In this document: piece by piece, positions 16,208 through 24,030 of the stretch
Layout: each line of letters begins with the position of its first letter
How positions within the stretch are numbered: position 1 is the stretch's first letter
Assembly (NCBI RefSeq): GCF_029910235.1
Contig: NZ_CP112874.1
Span: 744,001-808,000 of the forward strand
Reading direction: 5' to 3'
Length of the DNA stretch: 64,000 nt
Origin: Pseudanabaena galeata CCNP1313
Lineage (GTDB): Bacteria; Cyanobacteriota; Cyanobacteriia; Pseudanabaenales; Pseudanabaenaceae
Program-made: the position numbers and the translations under genes
The notes under the pieces: generated by a model
The model's database searches: none
Seen by the model: the letters and a program-made list of their open reading frames with translations, nothing else
What the model was told of the DNA's origin: nothing

Positions 16208-17071
16208 ATGCAAATCATAGAAGCACCGATTAAAGCCACTGATTCCCCAACAGTCCCCCCTGCAACCCTTACCCTCCCCGATCATAAGCAACTACCAGAC
16301 TCAGACGGAACCTTTGTGAAAAACTTTCAGGAACACCCACAAAGTATTGTTTTAACTAGCTCGATCACTCCAATTCTCGAAAAATTGCATCCCGATGGAC
16401 GCTATTGCATCGGTCAAGATAGCGGCATTTATTGGCGGCTCATGGAACCACCTGAAAAGGGAGCCGAAGCCCCTGACTGGTTTTATGTGCCGAATGTGCT
16501 GCCGATGTTGGATGGTGAATATCGCCGTTCTTATGTTTTATGGAAAGAGTATGTCGCGCCATTGATTGCCATTGAATTTGTGTCTGGAAATGGAGCCGAA
16601 GAAAGAGATACAACACCGCCCAGTGAAACTGAAAAAGCAGGTAAATTCTGGGTTTACGAACAAGCAATTCGGATTCCCTTTTATGTGATTTTTGACGGAT
16701 TTAGAGACAATATTGAGGCATATCAATTGATTAATGGTCGCTATGCCAAGATGCAACCTAATCAACGCGGGCATTACTCTATTTTGCCAATGGGTGTAGA
16801 ACTGGGGATGATCTTAGAGAATGGTGTATCTTGGTTGCGCTGGTGGGATGAGTCTGGCAATTTATTACTAACAGGCGATGAAAGGGCGATCGCGGAAAAA
16901 CAGGCGCGATTAAATGCTGAAGCGATCGCCGATCAGCAAAAGGCGATCGCTGAGCAAGCAGCTTTAGCCCAACAACAAGCCGAGGCGATCGCCGATCAAG
17001 AACGTCAACAAAAAGAAAAACTAGCAAATTATTTAAGATCGATTGGAGTCGATCCTGACACTCTTAAATAA
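16208..17071 (+). CDS. Uma2 (DUF820) family endonuclease with coiled-coil tail
   Basis: 287 residues. A PD-(D/E)XK nuclease-like core: EAPDWFYVPNVLP, PLIAIEFVSGNG and TEKAGKFWVYEQAIRIPFYVIFD give the D-x(n)-ExV spacing of DUF820. The last 70 residues are an Ala/Gln/Glu coiled coil (AIAEKQARLNAEAIADQQKA) built from repeated units containing HIP1 octamers, a common add-on in cyanobacterial Uma2 proteins. These occur in many copies per cyanobacterial genome; their biological substrate is unknown. AGGGAG precedes ATG 16208. It stands alone. Confidence 0.85.
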   Translation: MQIIEAPIKATDSPTVPPATLTLPDHKQLPDSDGTFVKNFQEHPQSIVLTSSITPILEKLHPDGRYCIGQDSGIYWRLMEPPEKGAEAPDWFYVPNVLPMLDGEYRRSYVLWKEYVAPLIAIEFVSGNGAEERDTTPPSETEKAGKFWVYEQAIRIPFYVIFDGFRDNIEAYQLINGRYAKMQPNQRGHYSILPMGVELGMILENGVSWLRWWDESGNLLLTGDERAIAEKQARLNAEAIADQQKAIAEQAALAQQQAEAIADQERQQKEKLANYLRSIGVDPDTLK

Positions 17072-17089
17072 TTCTCCAGTTAGATAGAA

Positions 17090-17257
17090 CAAACAAAACC
17101 CAAAATATAAGTAGCGGCGCTTTGCGCCGCTACTTATATTTTGGGTTTTATGTCTCAAGTAAACCTTTGATTGCTATAGCGAAATCACCTTTGCGCCGCT
17201 ACTTATATTTTGGGTTTTATGTCTCAAGTAAACCTTTGATTGCTATAGCGAAATCAC
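17090..17257. repeat. B-like palindrome with exact 69-bp tandem duplication
   Basis: A palindrome AAACCCAAAATATAAGTAGC with tip GCTTTGC; bases 17120-17188 are repeated exactly at 17189-17257, so the second copy has only the right half of the hairpin and the end ATTGCTATAG. This looks like replication slippage at the hairpin. Confidence 0.92.
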
Positions 17258-17326
17258 TAACAGCACAACCAGATTTTTTTTAGCAGATAAGGGTCTGTTT
17301 TTGGTTTAAGTAGCTCACTATAATTA

Positions 17327-18329
17327 ACGTCAGTTCGACGGAGTAGACAAAAGCAAAAGAAAAGCTGAGACTAGGTTTGACAAACTAAAAGCCTCAGCAA
17401 TATGAACAGTATCGTATCGCACTTGGATATCACGCGAATCTTCTGTGAAGTGGATGATTTTTGCCAAAGCTTTGAAAAACACTGGCAAGAGCAACCAATG
17501 TTGCCATCAATGCAGGGAGAAAGGAAAAGTCGCTCAAGAATGAGGTTGAGTGAAGTGATGACCATCGCGATCACCTTTCATGGGTCAGGATACAAGACCT
17601 TCAAAGACTTCTATACCCTAACTGTAATACCGTTTTGGCGGAAAGCATTTCCCCACTTGGTAAGCTACACCCGCTTTGTCGAGCTAATGCCTTGGACAAT
17701 GATGTTGTTATGTTGCTTTCTGCATACCCGCAAAGGCGAAGTGACAGGAATATCATTCATCGACTCCACACCGATCAATGTCTGTGTACCATGCCGTGCC
17801 CATGCCCATAAAGTATTCAAAGGTATGGTCAATTGGGGCAAAAACTCAGTGGGATGGCACTTTGGCTTCAAGCTACATTTGATTATCAATGACAAAGGGG
17901 AATTGCTTGCCTTCAAGCTCACACCAGCCAATATTGATGACCGACAACCTGTGCCTGAGATGGCTCAAGACCTCTTTGGTCAATTGTTTGGTGACCGTGG
18001 TTATATCTCCCAAAAGTTGTTTGAGAAGCTCTATGAACAAGGTTTACAACTGATTACTAAGCGCAAGAAAAATATGAAAAACTGTTTGGTCAAGTTGATT
18101 GATAAGATTTTGCTGCGTAAGCGCGCAATTATTGAGTCCGTCAATGACCAACTCAAAAACATTTCTCAGATTGAGCATTCAAGACATCGCAGTTTTTTTA
18201 ATTTTCTTGTCAACCTTTTAGCTGGGTTGGTTGCTTATACATATCGAGAGACTAAACCTGCTTTAGATCTTCTCTTCAAAGGCTTACCTGCTCTTCCTCC
18301 TGCCATCTTTTAGTTCGTCGAACTCACGT
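17327..18329 (+). mobile_element. IS982-family insertion sequence, apparently intact
   Basis: 1003 bp. Ends ACGTCAGTTCGACG (17327-17340) and CGTCGAACTCACGT (18316-18329) are 14-bp inverted repeats with one mismatch; the 8-bp target duplication TATAATTA is at 17319-17326 and 18330-18337. One transposase gene fills it. The tips equal those of the family A MITEs, which makes this the likely source of their transposase. Confidence 0.93.
17402..18313 (+). CDS. IS982-family DDE transposase
   Basis: 303 residues, full length. An N-terminal helical DNA-binding part (EVDDFCQSFEKHW) is followed by an RNase H-like DDE core: Asp121 in FIDSTPINVC, Asp198 in LFGDRGYIS and Glu245 in AIIESVNDQLK, with HKVFKGMVNWGKNSVGWHFG between. 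No frameshift or stop, so it may be active. It lies wholly between the inverted repeats with short leaders at each end. Catalytic positions are assigned by eye from the family pattern. Confidence 0.93.
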   Translation: MNSIVSHLDITRIFCEVDDFCQSFEKHWQEQPMLPSMQGERKSRSRMRLSEVMTIAITFHGSGYKTFKDFYTLTVIPFWRKAFPHLVSYTRFVELMPWTMMLLCCFLHTRKGEVTGISFIDSTPINVCVPCRAHAHKVFKGMVNWGKNSVGWHFGFKLHLIINDKGELLAFKLTPANIDDRQPVPEMAQDLFGQLFGDRGYISQKLFEKLYEQGLQLITKRKKNMKNCLVKLIDKILLRKRAIIESVNDQLKNISQIEHSRHRSFFNFLVNLLAGLVAYTYRETKPALDLLFKGLPALPPAIF

Positions 18330-18403
18330 TATAATTAACTAAACCTAGAAGCTGTCCCGCCTGCTACGCGGGCGGGGTAGCCTCTAGGTTTTTAGTTAGC
18401 CAC

Positions 18404-19327
18404 TTACAGCGCACTTTTGTAAATGACAGAAATTTCCTGCTGAATCATCTGACCTGCAAGTTTACAAAAATATTGAATTGGCGGAATTTGAATACGATCG
18501 CTGGTCGTAACAAGGACAATTTCGCGAGTTAGGCAAGGATCATTGAGCGATCGCACTACTAAGTCTGGATCATGATTTAATTCCACTAAAAAGGTTTCTG
18601 GAAGCAAGGCAATCAAACTACCCTGCTTCACAATGCCTCGAAAAGCTTCAAGAGAGTTAAGCTCCAAAGCGGCATGTAAACGTAGCCCTTGGCGATTGAA
18701 CTGATCTTGGACAAGACGCTGTAAACCATATCCATCTTTGAATACAGCTTGGGGAACGTTATTCAAATCTTTCCATGTTAGCGATTCTTGTTTACTGAGG
18801 GGATGATTAGCAGGTAGCAAAAGTTGGATTTTTTCTTCATATAGATGCTCCACTACCATTTCCGAACTCGCGGTTAAAAATGGATTATTCATCACGATCG
18901 CAATATCTATTAAGCCATCCTTGAGAACCTTTAGAGCGCGATCACTTCCTAATGTCGTTACTCGCAACTGGACATTGGGATAAATCTTAGAAAATCTTTG
19001 CAATATTGGTGGTAACTGATAAGCACATGCTGAAGGAATTCCCGCTACACAAAGTTCTGTTTGTTTGCCTGCTTGCAAATCAAGTAACTCTTGTTCGGCT
19101 GTTGACCAAATCTGACAAATTTTCTTAGCATGGGGTAATAAGCGATCGCCGCCCAGAGTTAATTTCGCGTTCCCTTGACGATGAAATAGCAATATACCAA
19201 CAGTGGCTTCCAAAGACTGCACCTGTCGGCTGATAGTTGACTGACTAACTCCACATTTTTGCGCCGCCTGTTGAAAGTTTCCTGTTTCCGCAACTGCCAA
19301 AAAAGCCTGTAACTGTTCCAAACGCAT
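18404..19327 (-). CDS. LysR-type transcriptional regulator
   Basis: 307 residues. N-terminal winged HTH (MRLEQLQAFLAVAETGNFQQ, then CGVSQSTISRQVQSLEATVG) and a periplasmic-binding-like effector domain (ELCVAGIPSACAYQLPPILQ, DIAIVMNNPFLTASSEMVVE). This subgroup is well conserved in cyanobacteria; it resembles NtcB-like nitrogen regulators, but I cannot place it firmly. LysR regulators often control a divergent neighbour; here the start faces family C element C4 and a small convergent-side membrane gene, so no obvious target is seen. The stop lies at the edge of split element C3. Confidence 0.88.
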   Translation of the reverse strand: MRLEQLQAFLAVAETGNFQQAAQKCGVSQSTISRQVQSLEATVGILLFHRQGNAKLTLGGDRLLPHAKKICQIWSTAEQELLDLQAGKQTELCVAGIPSACAYQLPPILQRFSKIYPNVQLRVTTLGSDRALKVLKDGLIDIAIVMNNPFLTASSEMVVEHLYEEKIQLLLPANHPLSKQESLTWKDLNNVPQAVFKDGYGLQRLVQDQFNRQGLRLHAALELNSLEAFRGIVKQGSLIALLPETFLVELNHDPDLVVRSLNDPCLTREIVLVTTSDRIQIPPIQYFCKLAGQMIQQEISVIYKSAL

Positions 19328-19408
19328 GAAAAATTAATGATGGTTTTAGTTGTGTCAGCCACCATTAAGCAACTTCTGGGGTTTTGGAAAAGTAGCGCTA
19401 GTAACAAG

Positions 19409-19512
19409 TAAGTAGCTCACCATAATTAAAACCTAAAACCAGAAGCTGTCCCGCCCGCGTAGCGGGCGGGACAGCTTTCTAGGTTTTTAGGTTACTTATG
19501 CCTAGCTACTTA
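19409..19512. repeat. Family C palindromic element, copy C4
   Basis: TAAGTAGCTCAC to AGCTACTTA with hairpin CCAGAAGCTGTCCCGCCCGC and tip GTA. A separate palindrome (AACCCCAAAAAGCAAGTAAC, tip GCGAAGC) is at 19552-19604 and reaches the stop of the next gene. Confidence 0.88.
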
Positions 19513-19602
19513 ATATCAAAGTATCGCGATCGCTAGTCCTGTTAGGTCATAACCCCAAAAAGCAAGTAACGGCGCGAAGCGCCGTTACTTGCTTTTTGGG
19601 GG

Positions 19603-20007
19603 TTATTTAACCAATGATTCACCAAAGCTGCGAATTGTAGGCAATGTATCCGTAAACCACCCCAAGCCTAGCCCTGCGCCAGCCGTTAACACAAGAATAA
19701 AGAAACTCAAGCCGCGATTATGGGCTAAAAAAGCACGTAGCTCATTTCTTGCGACATACATCAGCAATACCCAGATAACACTAAGCCCTAAAGACAATAA
19801 AAACTGCGACTTTTGATAAAAGACAAATATCACCGCCGCGATCACCCATCCTACTGAGAATAACCAGTCCACTCCAAAAGCGATCGCCCCAGAAGGAATC
19901 CAGATCCTCCAATCAGCCTTATGAATCGAAAGCAGCCACCCATAGGCTATATAACCAACCAACACCAGAGTCAATGATAGAAGTGGTAAATTTCGTAAAA
20001 CACGCAT
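19603..20007 (-). CDS. Small multi-pass membrane protein, unknown function
   Basis: 134 residues from ATG 20007 (a GTG at 20040 is possible). About four hydrophobic helices (LPLLSLTLVLVGYIAYGWL, WLFSVGWVIAAVIFVFY, FLLSLGLSVIWVLLMYV, FFILVLTAGAGLGLGWF) with short loops. No motif recognised. Its stop codon coincides with the end of a palindromic repeat. Alone on its strand between the LysR gene and the YciO-like gene. Confidence 0.7.
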   Translation of the reverse strand: MRVLRNLPLLSLTLVLVGYIAYGWLLSIHKADWRIWIPSGAIAFGVDWLFSVGWVIAAVIFVFYQKSQFLLSLGLSVIWVLLMYVARNELRAFLAHNRGLSFFILVLTAGAGLGLGWFTDTLPTIRSFGESLVK

Positions 20008-20084
20008 AATTTTGAGCTTTAAAGTAAAAGTATTAGTCACAGGTTATAGCGAAAAGGACTACATCTACATCAATTTGCCATCTA

Positions 20085-20187
20085 ATACTAAGTAAAGAAA
20101 TGGCTACGCCATTTCTTTACGGAAAGCCCCTTACAGGGTTTGTTTTTTAATTCACAAAAGGGTTGTCACACTTTTGTGAATTGGTAT
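20085..20187. repeat. Family E element, copy E6 (inverted first tip)
   Basis: First hairpin GTAAAGAAATGGC-TAC-GCCATTTCTTTAC; the tip GGCTACGCC is the inverse of GGCGTAGCC in E8 and E9 although the flanks keep the same direction. Confidence 0.85.
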
Positions 20188-20196
20188 AAAACCTAT

Positions 20197-20300
20197 TACA
20201 GCAATTACCAATCAAACAAACCAAGAAAATCTTTGAAAGTGTTGCAAAGCAACACTTTCAAAGATTTTCTTGGTTTGGGTTTAAGTGCAAAGCGTTGTAA
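20197..20300. repeat. Family D element, copy D2 (reverse)
   Basis: TTACAGCAATTACC to GCAAAGCGTTGTAA; hairpin CTTTGAAAGTGTTGC with tip AAA. Confidence 0.85.
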
Positions 20301-20334
20301 TACCATTTAGGAATACTAACTGCTTAGCCCTGAA

Positions 20335-21006
20335 TCATAAAAATCGAACTTCTCCTAATCCTTGGCGCAGGACTTGTGGATTCAGATCATCAGTTAGGTC
20401 AAGAATTGTCGATACTTCATAGCTATGAACGGAGCCGTCATCAACAATCAAATCGACTAATTTGGAAAAGTAATCGAATAGTTCCATCTTTGGCAAATCA
20501 CAAACATTACGCTGTTTTCCATTCTTAGTATGACTAAAGTCTTCATCATCAAGATCGTCTTCTTTCAGATTTGCTGATGTGGAAATAATCGGATTTCCTA
20601 GCGCTTCAATAATTGTTTGGGATACTCCATGATCGGGAACTCGAATTCCTGTAGTTTTACGCTTAGGATTTAACACTAATTTTGGTACAAGCTTAGTTGC
20701 TGGCAAGATAAACGTAAAAGGACCTGGCACAAGACTCTTCATCGTGCGATAGTTCGCATTAGAGACATTCGCATATTCAGCAATATTAGAGAGTGAAGAA
20801 CATAAAAATGTCAGGGGCTTGTCGTTCGACATCTGCTTCAGCTTGCGAACCTTCTCTACGGCTGACTTGGACATCAGATCGCAACCGATCGCATAGACTG
20901 TATCCGTAGGATAGAGCATGATCGCGCCATCACGTAAAGCCGCTACGATTTGAGCGATCGTGCGGGGTTGCGGATTATCTGGATGCAGTCGGTGAATCGT
21001 AGCCAT
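20335..21006 (-). CDS. YciO-type Sua5/YrdC domain protein
   Basis: 223 residues, YrdC fold: MLYPTDTVYAIGCD, VRKLKQMSNDKPLTFLC, GPFTFILPATKLVPKLVL, RVPDHG and NPIISTSANL. The opening HPDNPQPRTI and the absence of a C-terminal Sua5 domain resemble E. coli YciO rather than TsaC/Sua5. True TsaC makes threonylcarbamoyl-AMP for t6A in tRNA; whether this protein does is open. The start is 48 bp after the stop of serS on the same strand, so the two probably share a transcript: both act in translation. Confidence 0.85.
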   Translation of the reverse strand: MATIHRLHPDNPQPRTIAQIVAALRDGAIMLYPTDTVYAIGCDLMSKSAVEKVRKLKQMSNDKPLTFLCSSLSNIAEYANVSNANYRTMKSLVPGPFTFILPATKLVPKLVLNPKRKTTGIRVPDHGVSQTIIEALGNPIISTSANLKEDDLDDEDFSHTKNGKQRNVCDLPKMELFDYFSKLVDLIVDDGSVHSYEVSTILDLTDDLNPQVLRQGLGEVRFL

Positions 21007-21054
21007 AGTTATATCTCGCGATAGTTTTGTAGAAAAAGCAAATGCTTGCTTTTT

Positions 21055-22329
21055 CTACAAATATTGTCTGTTGAGTAGAGGTTGTAGCACTTCAGGAATT
21101 AAGATGCGTCCATCAGGTTGCTGATAGTTTTCTAGAATTGCGGACATGGTACGTCCGACAGCTAAGCCTGAACCATTGAGGGTGTGCAGAAACTCAGTTC
21201 CCTTCTTGCCTTTACTCTTAAAGCGAATATTGGCGCGACGCGCTTGAAAATCATGGAAATTCGAGCAGCTAGAAATTTCGCGATAGGTATTTGCAGTCGG
21301 CAACCAAACTTCGAGGTCATAGCATTTTGCCGCACTGAAGCCGATGTCACCTGTGCAGAGTTCAACGACACGATAGGGTAGTTTCAATGCTTGCAAAATC
21401 GATTCTGCATCACGCACTAGTTTTTCATGCTCTTCCGCCGAGTTTTCGGGACGCACAAATTTAACTAGTTCCACTTTATTGAACTGATGTAACCGAATCA
21501 AGCCTCTAGTATCACGTCCATAACTTCCTGCTTCACGACGGAAACAAGGGGTATAGGCGCAATGATGAACTGGCAAATTCTCATCATCAAAGATTTCATC
21601 GCGATATAGATTCGTAACGGGAACTTCAGCAGTAGGAATTAACCACAGATCGTCTTCAGCACATTTAAATGAGTCTTCGGCAAACTTGGGTAATTGTCCT
21701 GTACCTGTGAGGCTAGCGGTATTCACCAAAAGCGGAGGTGCAACTTCAATATAACCATTGGCAGTATGGGTATTCAGCATGAACTGAATTAAGGCGCGTT
21801 CGAGGGCTGCTCCTGCACCAATCAAATTCACAAAACGAGCTTGAGAGATTTTAACGGCACGTTCAAAATTAAGAATCCCTAATTTTTCGCCAATTTCCCA
21901 ATGGGGAAGAATGTCGGTGCGCGTAGTTTTATATTCATCACCCCAACGGCGCACTTCAATGTTTTCAGTTTCATTTGCACCAATGGGCGTAGTTTCACTG
22001 GGCAAATTTGGCAAACTCATCAAAATGGTGTTGCTTTCTTCGCGCAAGGATTTTTCCTTGGGTTCTAGTTCCGCTAACAGTTGTTTGATTTCTGGCGATC
22101 GCGCTTTGAGTGCTTGAATCTCCGACTCAGGCGCACCAGATTTCATTTTTAGCCCAACTTGCTTACCAATTTCGTTGCTTTCGGCTTGCAAATGCGATCT
22201 CTGAGTTTCGAGTACACGAACTTCCTGCTCTAGTTCGACCAATCTACTAATGTCGTAACCTTTGCCTCTACTGTTGAGGCGAGCTTGCACCTGTTCGGGC
22301 TGCGATCGCACGAGCTTAATGTCTAACAC
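21055..22329 (-). CDS. serS: Seryl-tRNA synthetase
   Basis: 424 residues, GTG start giving [10 protein letters not shown]-terminal tRNA-binding coiled coil (residues about 30-105), then a class II core: [15 protein letters not shown], motif 2 [20 protein letters not shown], and motif 3 [19 protein letters not shown]. It charges tRNA-Ser in the cytosol. Probable operon with the downstream YciO-like gene. Confidence 0.96.
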   Translation of the reverse strand: MLDIKLVRSQPEQVQARLNSRGKGYDISRLVELEQEVRVLETQRSHLQAESNEIGKQVGLKMKSGAPESEIQALKARSPEIKQLLAELEPKEKSLREESNTILMSLPNLPSETTPIGANETENIEVRRWGDEYKTTRTDILPHWEIGEKLGILNFERAVKISQARFVNLIGAGAALERALIQFMLNTHTANGYIEVAPPLLVNTASLTGTGQLPKFAEDSFKCAEDDLWLIPTAEVPVTNLYRDEIFDDENLPVHHCAYTPCFRREAGSYGRDTRGLIRLHQFNKVELVKFVRPENSAEEHEKLVRDAESILQALKLPYRVVELCTGDIGFSAAKCYDLEVWLPTANTYREISSCSNFHDFQARRANIRFKSKGKKGTEFLHTLNGSGLAVGRTMSAILENYQQPDGRILIPEVLQPLLNRQYL

Positions 22330-22365
22330 GGACTTTTATTTAACCTAAACGCACTCAGAGCATCA

Positions 22366-22471
22366 TACAGCGCTTTGCGCTCAAACCCAACCCAACTATT
22401 CAATTGAAAGCGTTGCTTTGCAACGCTTTCAATTGAATAGTTAGTGATGCGGGCTTTGTCCGCATCACTAA
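22366..22471. repeat. Family D element, copy D3, plus adjoining hairpin
   Basis: Left end TACAGCGCTTTGCGCTC; hairpin ATTGAAAGCGTTGC with tip TTT. The normal right end is replaced by a second palindrome, TTAGTGATGCGG-GCTTTGTCC-GCATCACTAA (22441-22471). Confidence 0.8.
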
Positions 22472-22550
22472 CAAATGTTAAAGATTGAACTATTTCTATA
22501 TCTAGTGTCTGTTATGATGCATATTGGAAATTTAAACACTAGATTTGTTT

Positions 22551-23144
22551 ATGGTTGCTCAAATTAAGACGGCTCAGATTAAGACGAATCACCCAAAAAA
22601 CAACCAAAATCAGCCTCACACTAACCCAGTAGATCCTAACTCACCTAAACCATCATTGATCGTGACTCCCATTAAAGGACATGTGCAGGTGTTTATCGCA
22701 CCCCATCGCAATCTCTATGCCGATATCATCGCTCAAGGTTTGCGTATTGCAGGACAAGGCACAAATGTCTTACTCGTACAATTTTTTCAGACAGGCATTA
22801 ATCAAGGTTTGAGCAATCCCCGCCGGCTTGTTGAAAATCTAGAATGGCTAAGGTGTGAAGCCCAGCGCGATTTATCTAAAGACGATCTGGAATTGACAGA
22901 TATTGAGAAATCGTCGGTATTGGAGCTATGGGACTATGCCAAAGTCGCGATTAAGTCAGCCCAAGCAGGTTTAGTGATCCTCGATGAAGCAGATTTGTTA
23001 GTGGCGCGATCGCTGATTACCGAGGATGAATTGCTAGAAGTGCTAGAAACGAGATCGCCCAAGGTCAATATCATCCTGATCGGCGCGTCAATACCTTCTC
23101 GCATTTCTGAATATGCCGATCAAGTTACCCATCGTCGCAGTTAG
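22551..23144 (+). CDS. BtuR/CobA-like fold protein with no Walker A motif
   Basis: 197 residues from ATG 22551. After a polar Asn/Gln/Pro-rich leader, the body follows the ATP:corrinoid adenosyltransferase fold (RIAGQGTNVLLVQFFQTG, LVILDEADLLVARSL, LLEVLETRSPKVNIILIGAS, ISEYADQVTH). At the place of the P-loop (GxGKTT type) it has QVFIAPHRNLYADII, so the ATP-binding loop is absent while the Walker B-like ILDEAD remains. I infer that it is not an ordinary adenosyltransferase; it may bind corrinoid or act as a regulator. Such P-loop-degenerate relatives seem to be conserved in cyanobacteria. Confidence 0.7.
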   Translation: MVAQIKTAQIKTNHPKNNQNQPHTNPVDPNSPKPSLIVTPIKGHVQVFIAPHRNLYADIIAQGLRIAGQGTNVLLVQFFQTGINQGLSNPRRLVENLEWLRCEAQRDLSKDDLELTDIEKSSVLELWDYAKVAIKSAQAGLVILDEADLLVARSLITEDELLEVLETRSPKVNIILIGASIPSRISEYADQVTHRRS

Positions 23145-23169
23145 AGAAAGAAAGCTTGCTATGGAAACT

Positions 23170-23289
23170 TTTTAATCGATAGAAAGTATTGCTTTGCAAT
23201 ACTTTCTATCGATTTTTGATGGAGGGAGAGAGCAAACCCCAAAAGATGAGGGGAGGCGCGAAGCGCCTCCCCTCATCTTTTGGGGTTTG
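23170..23289. repeat. Two palindromes between divergent-free gene ends
   Basis: AATCGATAGAAAGTATTGC (tip TTT) at 23174-23214 and GCAAACCCCAAAAGATGAGG (tip GCGAAGC) at 23231-23290. The second reaches the stop of ycf20 and may terminate both convergent genes. Confidence 0.75.
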
Positions 23290-23295
23290 CTACAA

Positions 23296-23649
23296 TTATG
23301 AGCCAAGCTTGAAAGCTTCCAGAAATAGTCCATACACTAAACCTAATTTAAGGGAATTTAAAATTTCCTTGGTTAATAGTCTTGGTGCTGCATTACTATC
23401 GCTTGGAGTAACTCGTTTGACCGTATAAACATAGCGGTTAATCATTTCTACAATAAACAGAGTAATTGCCGCAGCAGTAACATCTTGTTCAGATTTGGCT
23501 CCAGATATAGTAGAGATTACAGAGGCTAAAAAAAATCCTGACAATAGACTAATCAATATCAACGATGTACGTCGCCAAGGATTTCGTGACCATTGGGATA
23601 TTTGAACAACACTGACACTTACGATTGTACTAAGACGGGTATTTTGCAT
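23296..23649 (-). CDS. ycf20: Ycf20 (DUF565) family membrane protein
   Basis: 117 residues from ATG 23649, the usual MQNTRL start. Hallmarks are RNPWRRTSLILISLLSGFF, a second hydrophobic segment (VTAAAITLFIVEMINRYVY) and the C-terminal LNSLKLGLVYGLFLEAFKLG. Ycf20 is conserved in cyanobacteria and plastids; in plants and algae homologues affect non-photochemical quenching, but the biochemical role is not known. It is convergent with the BtuR-like gene. Confidence 0.88.
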   Translation of the reverse strand: MQNTRLSTIVSVSVVQISQWSRNPWRRTSLILISLLSGFFLASVISTISGAKSEQDVTAAAITLFIVEMINRYVYTVKRVTPSDSNAAPRLLTKEILNSLKLGLVYGLFLEAFKLGS

Positions 23650-23736
23650 AAAAATCAGGCATTGTGTCGGAGTTGTGGATAAGTTCAAGAGGATGGACAA
23701 GAATACTCATGACAATTGATAAACAAATCTATAGTA

Positions 23737-23847
23737 ACGTGAGTTCGATATAGCCATTTGCGTCGTGCTTCGCACGACGCAAATGGCGAAAAATGGTAAG
23801 AATCGCTTAGCGATTCTTACCATTTTTCGCTTTCGTCGCACTGAATT
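23737..23847 (+). mobile_element. Family A MITE, copy A4
   Basis: 111 bp from ACGTGAGTTCGA to TCGCACTGAATT (right tip decayed); duplication TATAGTA at 23730-23736 and 23848-23854. First hairpin TTGCGTCGTGCTTCGCACGA has compensated changes relative to A1-A3. Confidence 0.9.
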
Positions 23848-23896
23848 TATAGTAATATCATGAATCGCAATAAACTTAGAAGTTAGAAGAGTAAAC

Positions 23897-23990
23897 CAAC
23901 GTGAGTTCGGGATAAACTACAAAATTTTAACCAAAATGGAGTAGCCAAGCCTCGCTTTGCGAGGCTTGGCTACTCCATTTTGGTTAAAAT
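23897..23990. repeat. Palindromic element with GTGAGTTCGGGATAA leader
   Basis: Left end ACGTGAGTTCGGGATAAACT resembles family A and the element at 43940; hairpin TTTTAACCAAAATGGAGTAG and CCAAGCCTCGC, tip TTT. Confidence 0.7.
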
Positions 23991-23993
23991 TAT

Positions 23994-24030
23994 TAAAAAA
24001 CAAGTGCGGTTCTTAGAACCGCACTTGTTT
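23994..24030 (-). terminator. Terminator of the sigma factor gene
   Basis: Stem AACAAGTGCGGTTC/GAACCGCACTTGTT starting at the stop codon, followed by six T on the minus strand. Confidence 0.8.

Larger units (their letters stand above)
17306..18406. repeat. Family C element C3, split by the IS982-family element
   Basis: Left part TTAAGTAGCTCAC (17306-17326), right part 18330-18406 with the hairpin AACCTAGAAGCTGTCCCGCC and end GCCACTTA. Joining them across the 8-bp duplication restores an element like C4 at 19409. Confidence 0.88.
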
